From Streptomyces sp. adm13(2018) (GTDB lineage Bacteria > Actinomycetota > Actinomycetes > Streptomycetales > Streptomycetaceae), in assembly GCF_008042145.1 (NCBI RefSeq), contig NZ_RDBH01000113.1, forward strand, positions 347,968-383,056: 35,089 nucleotides of DNA. Direction: 5' to 3'. The notes beneath the pieces were generated by a model. It did not search any database. It was not told the origin of the DNA and was given only the letters and a program-made list of their open reading frames with translations. The number at the start of each line of letters is the position of its first letter. The first letter of the stretch is position 1. Of the stretch, positions 24,655 through 32,070 are shown piece after piece. The position numbers and the translations under genes are program-made.

Positions 24655-25488
24655 GTGACGGAGGACGTTCCGAAGGGGAGCGAACCGGAGACGTCGGAGA
24701 GCCTGAAGGCTTTCGGGGAAGTGGTCAAGGTCTTCCGCAGACGAGCGGCCCTGACGCAAGAGCAGTTCGCTCCGCGCGTGGGCTACTCGGTCCCGACGAT
24801 CGCCTCGATCGAGCAGGGCAGACGGCTGCCGTCCAAGGAGTTCGTGGGGCGCGCGGAGGAGGTGCTCGACGCGTTCGGCGCGCTCAAGGCGGCGGCGAAG
24901 CACCTGACGCGCAAGGCGGGACTCGCGAAGTGGTTCGAGCGCTGGGCGGAACTGGAGCCACTGGCGGTGACGCTGTACACGTACGAACCTCGGCTCGCAC
25001 CAGGGCTTCTCCAGACAAGCAGGTACGCTCGAACGCTCTTCGAGAAGCAACTCCCGACGATGAACGACGACAAGATCGAGTCGAGCCTTGTCGCGCGAAT
25101 GGAGCGCACGCGCATCCTCACGGAATGCCCGGAGACGGTCTTCAGCTTCATCGTCGAAGAGCACGCATTGCGCCGCCAAGTGGCCACTCCCGAAGTGATG
25201 CGTGAGCAGATCGACCACATCATCGAACTCAGCGAGCGACGCAACATCGACATCCAGATCATGCCGCTGTCACGCGGACACCATGCCGGACTCGATGGAC
25301 CCTTGTGTCTCTTGGAGACCAAGGAAAACACCTGGTACGCGTACAGCGAGGGCCAGGGCACAGGCCAGCTCGCCACCGAGTCGAAAGAGGTCAGCATTCT
25401 CCAGCAGCGATATGCCAGGATGCGGGCACAGGCTCTGTCCGTAGAGGCGACCGCGAGCCTGCTGCGGGAGATCCGAGGAGCACTATGA
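24655..25488 (+). CDS. XRE-family HTH regulator with DUF5753 (WhiJ-like)
   Basis: A 277-residue regulator. GTG 24655 is chosen because GGGAGG ends seven bases before it; the frame is open further upstream. The helix-turn-helix is at about 22-75 (FGEVVKVFRRRAALTQEQFA then PRVGYSVPTIASIEQGRRLP). The DUF5753 sensor-like domain covers about 95-270 (YTYEPRLAPGLLQTSRYART, ETVFSFIVEEHALR, NIDIQIMPL, TGQLATESKEVSILQQRYAR). This family pairs with DUF397 proteins, and DUF397 follows directly with an ATGA overlap. WhiJ-like sets repress developmental or antibiotic genes in Streptomyces; the target here is unknown. Confidence 0.93.
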   Translation: MTEDVPKGSEPETSESLKAFGEVVKVFRRRAALTQEQFAPRVGYSVPTIASIEQGRRLPSKEFVGRAEEVLDAFGALKAAAKHLTRKAGLAKWFERWAELEPLAVTLYTYEPRLAPGLLQTSRYARTLFEKQLPTMNDDKIESSLVARMERTRILTECPETVFSFIVEEHALRRQVATPEVMREQIDHIIELSERRNIDIQIMPLSRGHHAGLDGPLCLLETKENTWYAYSEGQGTGQLATESKEVSILQQRYARMRAQALSVEATASLLREIRGAL

Positions 25489-25724
25489 GCACCACTGCAC
25501 TGGCCTGGTTCAAGAGCAGCTACAGCACCGGCGACGGCGGAAACTGCGTCGAAGTCGCCCTCACCTGGCACAAGTCCAGTTACAGCGGCGGTAGCGGTGA
25601 CGACTGCGTCGAAGTCGCCTCCTGCCCCTCCACCGTCCACGTCCGTGACTCCAAGAACCCCACCGGACCGCAGCTCGCACTCTCCCCCGCCACCTGGACG
25701 GAGTTCCTCTCCGACCTCGGCTGA
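25485..25724 (+). CDS. DUF397 protein with a duplicated N-terminal half
   Basis: A 79-residue acidic protein, translationally coupled to the XRE gene (ATGA overlap). DUF397 features are WFKSSYS, GNCVEVA, VHVRDSKNPTGPQLALSPAT and W-x-x-F-L. The N-terminal motif occurs twice in tandem: ALAWFKSSYSTGDGGNCVEV (6-25) and LTWHKSSYSGGSGDDCVEVA (26-45). A usual DUF397 protein has this once and is about 60-70 residues. DUF397 proteins act as partners that modulate their XRE regulator. Cysteines fall in matching positions of both copies. Confidence 0.9.
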   Translation: MSTTALAWFKSSYSTGDGGNCVEVALTWHKSSYSGGSGDDCVEVASCPSTVHVRDSKNPTGPQLALSPATWTEFLSDLG

Positions 25725-25808
25725 ATCGCGTCTGACAGGATGCGTGTACCTGCCCGCCACCGCACCCGGACGGGCGGGTGCACGCACGACGCGAGGAGCG
25801 CAGACCAG

Positions 25809-26594
25809 ATGAGCACGACGCCCGGCGGGTACCTCTCCGAACTCTTCTCCCTCGACGGCCGCACCGCCCTCGTCACCGGCGGCAGTTCCGGCATCGGGCG
25901 GGCCATCGCCGGGGCGCTGGCCCGGGCCGGGGCGAGCGTGGTCGTCGTGGCGCGCAAGGAGGCGGAACTGGCCACCACCGTGGGCGAGCTGACCGCCGCC
26001 GGCTGCCGGGCCGCATGGGTGAGCGCCGATCTGGGCACGCGCGAGGGCGTCAAGGCCGGTGCGGAGGAGGCCGCGGAGGTCTTCGGCGAGCCCGACATCC
26101 TCGTCAACTCGGCCGGTGTCAACCTCCGTCCTCCGCTGGGCGAGCTGGCCGAGGACGTGTGGGACACGACGATGACGGTGAACCTGGAGGCGCCGTTCCT
26201 GCTCGGGCAGCGCTTCGGTCCCGGGATGGCCGAGCGGGGCTTCGGCCGGATCATCCACATCACGTCCCAGCAGGCGCACCGCGCCTTCGTGCAGAGCGGG
26301 GCGTACGGCGTGTCCAAGGGCGCCCTGGAGTCGCTGGCCCGCTCGCAGGCCGAGGCCTGGTCGCCGTACGGGGTGACCGCGAACACCCTGGTCCCGGGCT
26401 TCGTGATGACCCCGCTCAACCAGCGCCTGTCGTCCGACCCGGAGAGGGTCGCCGCACTGGCCGCCCGGACGATGGTCGGCCGCAACGGTCTTGCCGAGGA
26501 CTTCGCGGGCGCGGCCGTGTTCCTGGCGAGCGCCTCCTCCGCGTACGTCACGGGGCAGTCCCTCTTCGTCGACGGCGGCTTCTCCGTCCACTGA
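25809..26594 (+). CDS. SDR-family NAD(P)-dependent oxidoreductase
   Basis: A 261-residue classical short-chain dehydrogenase/reductase. The dinucleotide motif TGGSSGIG spans 23-30, NSAG follows beta-4, and catalytic S153, Y166 and K170 (ITSQQ, AYGVSKGAL) are all present. The C-terminus YVTGQSLFVDGGFSVH is typical. Similarity in layout suggests gluconate 5-dehydrogenase or 3-oxoacyl-ACP reductase-like proteins, but the substrate cannot be settled. ATG follows GAGGAG at about ten bases. A separate gene, probably not part of either regulator pair or the downstream cluster; 155 bases follow before the next start. Confidence 0.92.
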   Translation: MSTTPGGYLSELFSLDGRTALVTGGSSGIGRAIAGALARAGASVVVVARKEAELATTVGELTAAGCRAAWVSADLGTREGVKAGAEEAAEVFGEPDILVNSAGVNLRPPLGELAEDVWDTTMTVNLEAPFLLGQRFGPGMAERGFGRIIHITSQQAHRAFVQSGAYGVSKGALESLARSQAEAWSPYGVTANTLVPGFVMTPLNQRLSSDPERVAALAARTMVGRNGLAEDFAGAAVFLASASSAYVTGQSLFVDGGFSVH

Positions 26595-26648
26595 CGGCTC
26601 CCCCGTCCCCGTACGAGATCCGGCCATCACCCGCCCCTTCGGGACGTC

Positions 26649-26676
26649 GGGTTTCAGTCATAGTTCACCGAAACCC
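26649..26676 (+). promoter_or_regulatory. Inverted repeat upstream of the 26.7-33.1 kb cluster
   Basis: GGGTTTC and GAAACCC flank a 14-base AT-containing centre in the only intergenic region before the first gene of the cluster. It starts about 100 bases before the ATG at 26750, so it may be an operator or part of a promoter. No clear -10/-35 pair is seen. Confidence 0.35.
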
Positions 26677-26749
26677 TGGCGGCCCTCACGGTGCGTACTT
26701 GAATGGCCTCACCTGTTTGCGGGTGAGCACGGAACAACCGGGGGAACAC

Positions 26750-27148
26750 ATGGAGCCACTGACGGCCATCGCGGCTGCGGGCGTGGCGCTCGTGGTCAAG
26801 GGCGCTCTGGAGGCCACGGGTCAGGAGGCGGGGCGGAGCGGCTGGACCGGCGGGTCCCGGCTGGTCGCCCGGATCAGGGAGAGGTTCCGGGGGGACGGCG
26901 ATGCCGAGGCCGCGCTGGAGCGGGTGACCGACACGCCGGACGACGAAACCGGCCGCCAGGACCTGGAACGGATGCTCTCGGCGCACATGCTGCGCGACCG
27001 GGACTTCGAGGGCGACATGCGGCGGCTCGTCGACGAGGCCGTCGCCGCCTCCGGGCGCGGCGGGCCGCAGGTCAGCGCGGCGCTGATCAAGAACGCCCAG
27101 GTCTTCAACAACAAGGTCGAGATCCAGGGCGACTGGAACGTCTCCTGA
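26750..27148 (+). CDS. Small protein with C-terminal F-N-N motif, first gene of the cluster
   Basis: A 132-residue protein; the ATG has a GGGGGAACAC ribosome-binding site. Residues 1-22 are hydrophobic and start MEPLTAIAAAGVALVVKGAL, which could be an amphipathic or membrane-associating helix. The middle is helical and charged (RLVARIRERFRG, QDLERMLSAHMLRDRDFEGD, MRRLVDEAVAA). The last 14 residues FNNKVEIQGDWNVS (119-132) align without gaps to FNDTVSFGGGFNAG in the next protein. No family is recognised. The layout (helical effector-like body plus short polar beta motif) fits an adaptor or effector that joins the NTPase-like partner (inference). Tandem repeats occupy most of the 204-base gap before the next gene. 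Confidence 0.75.
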   Translation: MEPLTAIAAAGVALVVKGALEATGQEAGRSGWTGGSRLVARIRERFRGDGDAEAALERVTDTPDDETGRQDLERMLSAHMLRDRDFEGDMRRLVDEAVAASGRGGPQVSAALIKNAQVFNNKVEIQGDWNVS

Positions 27149-27204
27149 GGACGGTCGCACCTCCCCGGTACGACGTCCGCACGCGCCCGGAACGACATCC
27201 GAAC

Positions 27205-27310
27205 GTCCCCGGTCGCCGAGGACCGCGCGTCCCCGCCGGCCGGGGGAGGTCGTTCCTCCCCGCCGGTCGGGGAGGGCCGCGCGTCCCCGCCCCAGGGGGC
27301 GGCCGTCACC
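27205..27310 (+). repeat. Four imperfect tandem repeats of about 27 bases
   Basis: The units begin at 27205, 27229, 27256 and 27283 and share a [GC]TCCCCGCCGG-type head, a G-run and a CCGCGC tail (24, 27, 27 and 28 bases). Each can fold (CCTCCCC with GGGGAGG in the third). They fill the gap between the small protein gene and the NTPase-like gene and could act as an attenuator or reflect slippage. Confidence 0.7.
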
Positions 27311-27352
27311 GCTCCCGTCCTCTTCGCCGAACCACCCCGGAAGACCTGTGCC

Positions 27353-29614
27353 ATGAGCGAGGAACCCACCGCCGCGCCGTCCGCCGGCGGCCCGACCGAC
27401 CGCTCCGAACCGGCCCCCGCCTCGACCTCCGCGCCCGACACCACGGGCGGCGCCCCGACGGGCGCGCCGGAGGGCGGGTCGCGCGGGCCCGGGCCGGAGC
27501 AGGACGGCCCCGTCAGCGAGGACGCGGCCATGCGCTCCCTCCAGGAGGGGACGGCCGCGGACGACGCCGACCGGTCCGACGCGCAGCGCGCGGGCGCCAT
27601 CGCGGACCTGATCGCGCGGCGGCTGAACGACGACGCCTCCGGCACCCGGATCGGCACCCTGGCGCTCTTCAACGACACCGTCAGCTTCGGCGGCGGGTTC
27701 AACGCCGGGGGCGAGCGGCACCCGCGCGGCGCCCCTCGCGGCGGGACCGTGCTGCCCCTCGGGGCCGCCGAACTCGCCGACCACACCGAGCTGTTCGTCC
27801 AGCCAGAGGGGTACGGCTCCGCGCTGTCGGCGCTCAGCGAGCGGCGGCTCCTCGTGCTGACCGGACCGTCCGGCAGCGGCCGCGAGGCCACCGCCGTCAA
27901 TCTGCTCGCCGAGGCCCTCGCGCTGGGCGGTGCCGACGGCGGCGGCGTCTGCCACCGTCTCCTCGACCCGGCGGCCGTCCTCGCGGCCGACTGGGAACCC
28001 CCCGTCAAGGACAGCGGATACCTGCTCGCCGTCGAGGACGGCCGGGCCGGCGCCCGGGACTTCGAGGCGCTCCCCCGCAGGCTTCCGGCCGTCGTGGCGG
28101 CGCTGCGCCACCACGGCTGCCATCTGGTCCTGACCGGCGGCCAGGACCTGGCCGTCACCGTCCGGGCCGACGGCACCGAGGCGGTGGCCGTCCACGTCCT
28201 GACGCCCGTGGACCCGCTGGCCGTCCTCGAACGGCGGGCGCTCGGACACGGCGGTGCGCCGTCGGCCCGGGCCGCGCTGCGCGCGGCGCTCGCCTCCGGC
28301 GGAGTCGCCGACACGCTCCGCGAGATGCCCGCCGCACGGCACGCCGCGCGCCTCGCCGCCGACGTCCGGGCCGGCCGGGACGTGGTGGCCGCCGCGGCCA
28401 CGCTGCGCGACCCGAGCGACCAGGTGCGGACCTGGTTCGACCGGCACCGGAACCCGGAGGCGGTGGCGTTCGCGCTCGCCGCCGCCGTCCTGGAGGACAG
28501 CGGCTACCTCACCGTCGCCGAGGCGGCCGTACGCCTCCGGGCGGCGCTCGCGGCCCCCGAACCCGCGCCGCCGGACGTACGGTTCAGGGACCGGCTCGGC
28601 GACGAGCAGCAGTGGATACGCCTCGACGCCGACGCCTCCGGGCCGCCCCGGGTGCGCTTCCGGAGCCCGCTCCTCGGCCAGGTCGTCCTGATCTACGCCT
28701 GGACCGGCCTCGACGGCTGGCGCGAACCCCTCCTCAGCTGGCTGCGCCGGCTCCTCGACCACCACGACCTGGAGGTCCGCGCCCGGGCCGCCGTCGCCGC
28801 CGGGATCCTCGCCTGGGCCGACCACCACTACGCGGTGCACCGGTTCCTCACCGCCTGGGCCGCCGCCGACTCCTGGCAGCTCCGCCAGGCCGCCGCCACC
28901 GCACTCGGCGTGGCGGGCAGCCGGGAGGACTCGGCCGAGGCCGTGTGGGAGCTGCTGCACGGCTGGGCGCGCGGCGGCAGTTCGGTCCGGCAGCGGCGGC
29001 TCGCCGGGACCGCGGCCAACACGGCGGGCGGACTCCTCGGCCGGGAGGCGCCCGCGCGGGCGGTGGCCGTCCTGCACGACGCCCTCGACCGCGACGACGA
29101 CTGGGGCACCCTGCCGTCCGTGGCCTGGGGCGGGGTCCACCTCGTACACCGGGGGCGGGTGACGGAACTGCTCGACGCCTACCTGGACTGGTCCGCACCG
29201 CAGGACCAGTCCCCCATGGTCGTCAAGTCGCTGTCGGCCTTCCTCTTCGCCACCGGCCGCCCGTACGAACCGGTGACCGGCGGTCCCGCGGAGGGCGTCT
29301 CCGGCGTCCCCCTGCTGCTCAGCGCCCTCCCCGCACACGAGGAGCGGATGGCGGAGCTGTGGGCCCGGTCGCTGGCCTGCCGCCCGCTGCGGGACCGGGC
29401 ACTGGCCGCGCTCCGCGAGTGGATCGACGTCCACGCCGAACGCGGCGGCCGGCCCGCCCTCGAAGCACTGAACCGCCTCCTGTGGGACGTCTCGCGGACC
29501 TCGAAGTCCCACCGCGAGCGGCTGCTGTGGTGGCTGGGGGCCTGGGCGGAGGACCGCGAACGCCCGTCCCGGAACGCCGCGCTGCTGCGGGACGCGCTGG
29601 CCCGTACGACCTGA
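27353..29614 (+). CDS. NTPase-like protein with degenerate P-loop and helical repeats
   Basis: A 753-residue soluble protein. Residues 1-90 are disordered (Pro/Ser/Gly-rich). At 106-119 comes FNDTVSFGGGFNAG, shared with the preceding small protein. A P-loop-like element follows, LVLTGPSGSGRE (about 166-178), in which the Walker lysine and Ser/Thr are Arg177 and Glu178; a Walker B-like strand GYLLAVED comes about 50 residues later. Regions to about 410 resemble an AAA/STAND-type helical bundle. From about 450 to the end are HEAT/ARM-like helix pairs (DHHDLEVRARAAVAAGILAW, WQLRQAAATALGVAGSREDS). The layout resembles NLR-like STAND proteins, but nucleotide hydrolysis is doubtful. It is followed 54 bases later by the SPFH-like gene, so they may be co-transcribed. 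Confidence 0.7.
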   Translation: MSEEPTAAPSAGGPTDRSEPAPASTSAPDTTGGAPTGAPEGGSRGPGPEQDGPVSEDAAMRSLQEGTAADDADRSDAQRAGAIADLIARRLNDDASGTRIGTLALFNDTVSFGGGFNAGGERHPRGAPRGGTVLPLGAAELADHTELFVQPEGYGSALSALSERRLLVLTGPSGSGREATAVNLLAEALALGGADGGGVCHRLLDPAAVLAADWEPPVKDSGYLLAVEDGRAGARDFEALPRRLPAVVAALRHHGCHLVLTGGQDLAVTVRADGTEAVAVHVLTPVDPLAVLERRALGHGGAPSARAALRAALASGGVADTLREMPAARHAARLAADVRAGRDVVAAAATLRDPSDQVRTWFDRHRNPEAVAFALAAAVLEDSGYLTVAEAAVRLRAALAAPEPAPPDVRFRDRLGDEQQWIRLDADASGPPRVRFRSPLLGQVVLIYAWTGLDGWREPLLSWLRRLLDHHDLEVRARAAVAAGILAWADHHYAVHRFLTAWAAADSWQLRQAAATALGVAGSREDSAEAVWELLHGWARGGSSVRQRRLAGTAANTAGGLLGREAPARAVAVLHDALDRDDDWGTLPSVAWGGVHLVHRGRVTELLDAYLDWSAPQDQSPMVVKSLSAFLFATGRPYEPVTGGPAEGVSGVPLLLSALPAHEERMAELWARSLACRPLRDRALAALREWIDVHAERGGRPALEALNRLLWDVSRTSKSHRERLLWWLGAWAEDRERPSRNAALLRDALARTT

Positions 29615-29668
29615 CACGGACGACCCGTAAGGGGCCGGACGCCCCGAGGAAGTGGAAGGAGGTCCCCC

Positions 29669-30771
29669 GTGGGAGAACAGCAGACCTACGACCCCGTGCT
29701 GTCCTACGAGGAACTGCCCAAGTGGCGGCTGACGAGCCCGGTACGTTCCCCGCAGCCCGGGCGCGCGCTGGTCCTGGTCCGGGAGAGCGGCCCGTCCCTG
29801 ACGGTCCGCAACGGGGAGGAGATCCCGTCCTCCCGCTTCGGCGCGTACAGCGGGATGTTCACCGTCGACCTGACCGAGCACCGTCTCGTCCTCGACATCC
29901 CGCTGCTCAGCCGCGACCACACGTTCTCCTTCCGCAGCCGGGTCGACCTCGTGTGCCGGGTCGCGGACCCGGCGCAGGTCGTGGACCGCGGCATCCGGGA
30001 CATGAGCGAGACCCTCTTCGACTACCTGCGGAAGACGCTGCGCGAGGTCTCCCGGGAGTACGACATCGCCCAGTTCCACCAGGCGGAGGTGGCGCTGAAC
30101 GCCACCGTGGCCGGATTCACCGGCGACGACGCGGTCCGGCTGCGCGCCGTCCACGTCGAACTCCTCGTCGACGACGACGAGATCGCCACCAGCGGCCGCG
30201 ACTTCCGGGACGTCGTCCGGGAGACCCGGCTCGCCGGGATGCGCCGCACGCGGCACGTGGACATGATCCGCGAGGAGGGCCTCGACGGCCTGATCGCCGA
30301 GATCATGGAGAAGGAGGGCCCCCGCGCCGCCCTCACCTGGATCGAGAAGAACGAGGCCGAGAAGCGCGAGGTCCGGCAGACGATCATGCGCCTCGTCCTG
30401 GAGCGCGGCGACGCGGACCGGGAGCCCTTCGAACAGGCCGAGCTGGAACGGACCATCCTGGAGGAGGTCCTCCGCGAGGGCGACGGGCTCTTCGACGGGG
30501 CCGCCCGGCGCGGACGGCTGCGCGGCTCCCTCGCTCGCCCCGTCGACCCGCCGGCCCTCGGCCCGGGCCACGGGCCGGAGGACGAACCCCGGCCGCGGGG
30601 GGCGCTGCGCGGCGAGGTGCCTGCGCGGGGAGGTGGAGGAAGTCGGTCTCCTCGATGGCGTCCGAGCGGCTTCCGGCCGCCACCGGGACCCCGGCACCCG
30701 CCCCGGAACCGGGCAGGTCCCGCGTCCGCATCAACCTCGGCGGCCGCGACGGCGACCGCCGCACCCCCTGA
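29669..30771 (+). CDS. SPFH/band-7-like protein, frame disrupted near its 3' end
   Basis: GTG 29669 follows GGAAGGAGG. About 280 residues are well ordered: LVLVRESGPSLTVRNGEEIP, FTVDLTEHRLVLDIPLLSRD, FSFRSRVDLVCRVADPAQVV, then a long helix RDMSETLFDYLRKTLREVSR. This order of strands and the DPxxVV helix fit an SPFH (stomatin/prohibitin-like) domain, by inference, followed by a charged coiled region. From 30667 the better coding frame is shifted and ends RVRINLGGRDGDRRTP at TGA 30771. The shift coincides with a 48-base inverted copy of vWA sequence (30619-30666). Read literally, the frame instead runs through into the vWA gene to 31519 as a 616-residue fusion. A separate vWA start with a good ribosome-binding site argues that two genes is the original state. 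Confidence 0.6.
30619..30666 (-). repeat. 48-base inverted copy of vWA gene sequence, left arm
   Basis: This segment is the exact reverse complement of 31030-31077, which codes for residues of the vWA domain (SDAIEETDFLHLPAQA). The copy lies inside the 3' part of the SPFH-like gene; the frame with proper third-position GC changes across it. The two arms are separated by 363 bases. Confidence 0.9.
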
Positions 30772-30808
30772 CGACCGCCGCCGCACCCCTGACAAGGAGA
30801 ACGTCCCC

Positions 30809-31519
30809 ATGAACGACGCCCGCGGGCAGTACCAGGGCAATCTGCAGTACGCCGTCGACATCGCGCTGTGCATCGACGCGACCGGCAGCATGCACCCCGT
30901 CCTCGGCACGGTGAAGTCGAGCGCCCTCCAGTTCCACCAGCGCCTCGACGACGTGATGGCCAAGAAGGGCAAGTCCATCAGCCAGCTGCGGCTGAAGGTG
31001 ATCGCGTTCCGCGACTTCGGCGACAACCCCTCGGACGCCATCGAGGAGACCGACTTCCTCCACCTCCCCGCGCAGGCCGCGGACTTCCAGCGGTTCGTCG
31101 GCGGCATCGAGGCGGGCGGCGGCGGCGACATCCCGGAGTCCGGCCTGGAGGCGCTCGCCCTGGCGATCAACTCCCCCTGGGAGACCGGCCTCGACCGCAG
31201 GCGCCATGTGATCGTGATGTTCACCGACGCCCCCGCGCACGCCCTCGGCACGGTCGGCGCCGACGCGCCCACCTACCCGCGGCACATCCCGCGCAGCCTC
31301 GACGACCTCTTCGAGCAGTGGGGCTACGCCCGCAGCCAGAACTCGGTCATGGAGCAGTCCGCCAAGCGGCTCGTGCTGTTCGCGCCCGAGGAGGCCCCGT
31401 GGTCGGACCCGATCGCCGAGGAGTGGGACCTCACCCTGCACTTCGCCTCCAAGGCGGGCGAGGGCCTGGAGGAGTTCGAGATGGACGAGATCATCGAGAC
31501 GATCGCGAACAGCCTGTGA
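30809..31519 (+). CDS. von Willebrand factor A (vWA) domain protein
   Basis: A 236-residue single-domain vWA protein with ATG after AAGGAG (nine-base spacing). The MIDAS motif is DATGS (D23, T25, S27), a DxTxS variant of DxSxS. Other expected elements are the strand LRLKVIAFRDFGDNP, a helix with FVGGIEAGGGGDIPESGLEA and the strand RHVIVMFTDAPAHAL carrying the late MIDAS aspartate. The acidic C-terminus is GLEEFEMDEIIETIANSL. It may bind a metal-dependent partner, probably the SPFH-like or NTPase-like protein. The stop overlaps the next start (GTGA). Confidence 0.88.
   Translation: MNDARGQYQGNLQYAVDIALCIDATGSMHPVLGTVKSSALQFHQRLDDVMAKKGKSISQLRLKVIAFRDFGDNPSDAIEETDFLHLPAQAADFQRFVGGIEAGGGGDIPESGLEALALAINSPWETGLDRRRHVIVMFTDAPAHALGTVGADAPTYPRHIPRSLDDLFEQWGYARSQNSVMEQSAKRLVLFAPEEAPWSDPIAEEWDLTLHFASKAGEGLEEFEMDEIIETIANSL
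31030..31077 (+). repeat. 48-base repeat, right arm (inside the vWA gene)
   Basis: This is the source-like copy in its coding context: the vWA reading frame is uninterrupted across it. Its exact inverted duplicate is at 30619-30666. Sequence similarity stops within one base at both ends of the arm. Confidence 0.9.
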
Positions 31520-32055
31520 GGTTGGAGTGGGACGGCTTCCGGCTGTCCCTGACCGCCGAGGGCCTGCTGGAGTTGCAGTGGATCGGCGCGGGCGTCCTGG
31601 AGGCCCGGCCGTCGCACTGCGCCTCCGCCTCGCTCCGGGCCCCCTCGGCGACCCGGCCCGGCCACGAGCTGGAGTTCCGGTTCCGGTTCCCGGGCGGCGC
31701 CACCGGGACCAAGTCGGTCTGGGTGCGCGTGGACGTCCCGCTCGCCCTGGTGGACCTGGTCGGGCGGTTCATGGCCGTGCTCTGGCGTGACTACTCGGTG
31801 CCGGACCTGCCGGAGGAGACCGGACCCTCGGCGGAGGTCCGGGGCGCGGGCGCGGCTGCTCCCGGGCCCGCCGCCGCCGCGCCGCCGTCACCGGCCGTGA
31901 CCGAGGCCGCGGACCCGGCGCCGGGGGCGGCGGAGCCCGCGGAGCTGGAGCGCGTGCCCGAGGGCAGCGTCGAGTGGATCCTCAGCCCCGCCGGGGAGAG
32001 GTCGGAAGAACTGTTCGCGGACGTGATGGAACGTCTCGCGAGCAGCGATCGCTGA
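31516..32055 (+). CDS. Small unknown protein, coupled to the vWA gene
   Basis: A 179-residue protein starting at GTG 31516, which overlaps the vWA stop (GTGA). Residues 1-90 look like a compact beta domain: WDGFRLSLTAEGLLELQW, HELEFRFRFPGG, TKSVWVRVDVPLALVDLV, RFMAVLWRDYSV. A Pro/Ala-rich linker covers about 95-140, then an acidic helical C-terminus SEELFADVMERLASSDR. There is no signal peptide or membrane segment. No family is recognised; translational coupling says it acts with the vWA protein. It ends 15 bases before the zinc-finger gene. Confidence 0.72.
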   Translation: MRLEWDGFRLSLTAEGLLELQWIGAGVLEARPSHCASASLRAPSATRPGHELEFRFRFPGGATGTKSVWVRVDVPLALVDLVGRFMAVLWRDYSVPDLPEETGPSAEVRGAGAAAPGPAAAAPPSPAVTEAADPAPGAAEPAELERVPEGSVEWILSPAGERSEELFADVMERLASSDR

Positions 32056-32070
32056 GAAGGGACGACAGGG

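Noticed and set aside
27205..27310. CRISPR array
   Set aside because: Units are adjacent without unique spacers and too few; it is a simple tandem repeat.
26654..30697. 1347-codon minus-strand open frame and a 1426-codon plus-strand frame over the same region
   Set aside because: Both lack recognisable domains and are Arg/Pro/Gly-rich shadows of the NTPase-like and SPFH-like genes; only the last about 35 codons of the plus frame (after 30667) are real SPFH-like coding sequence.
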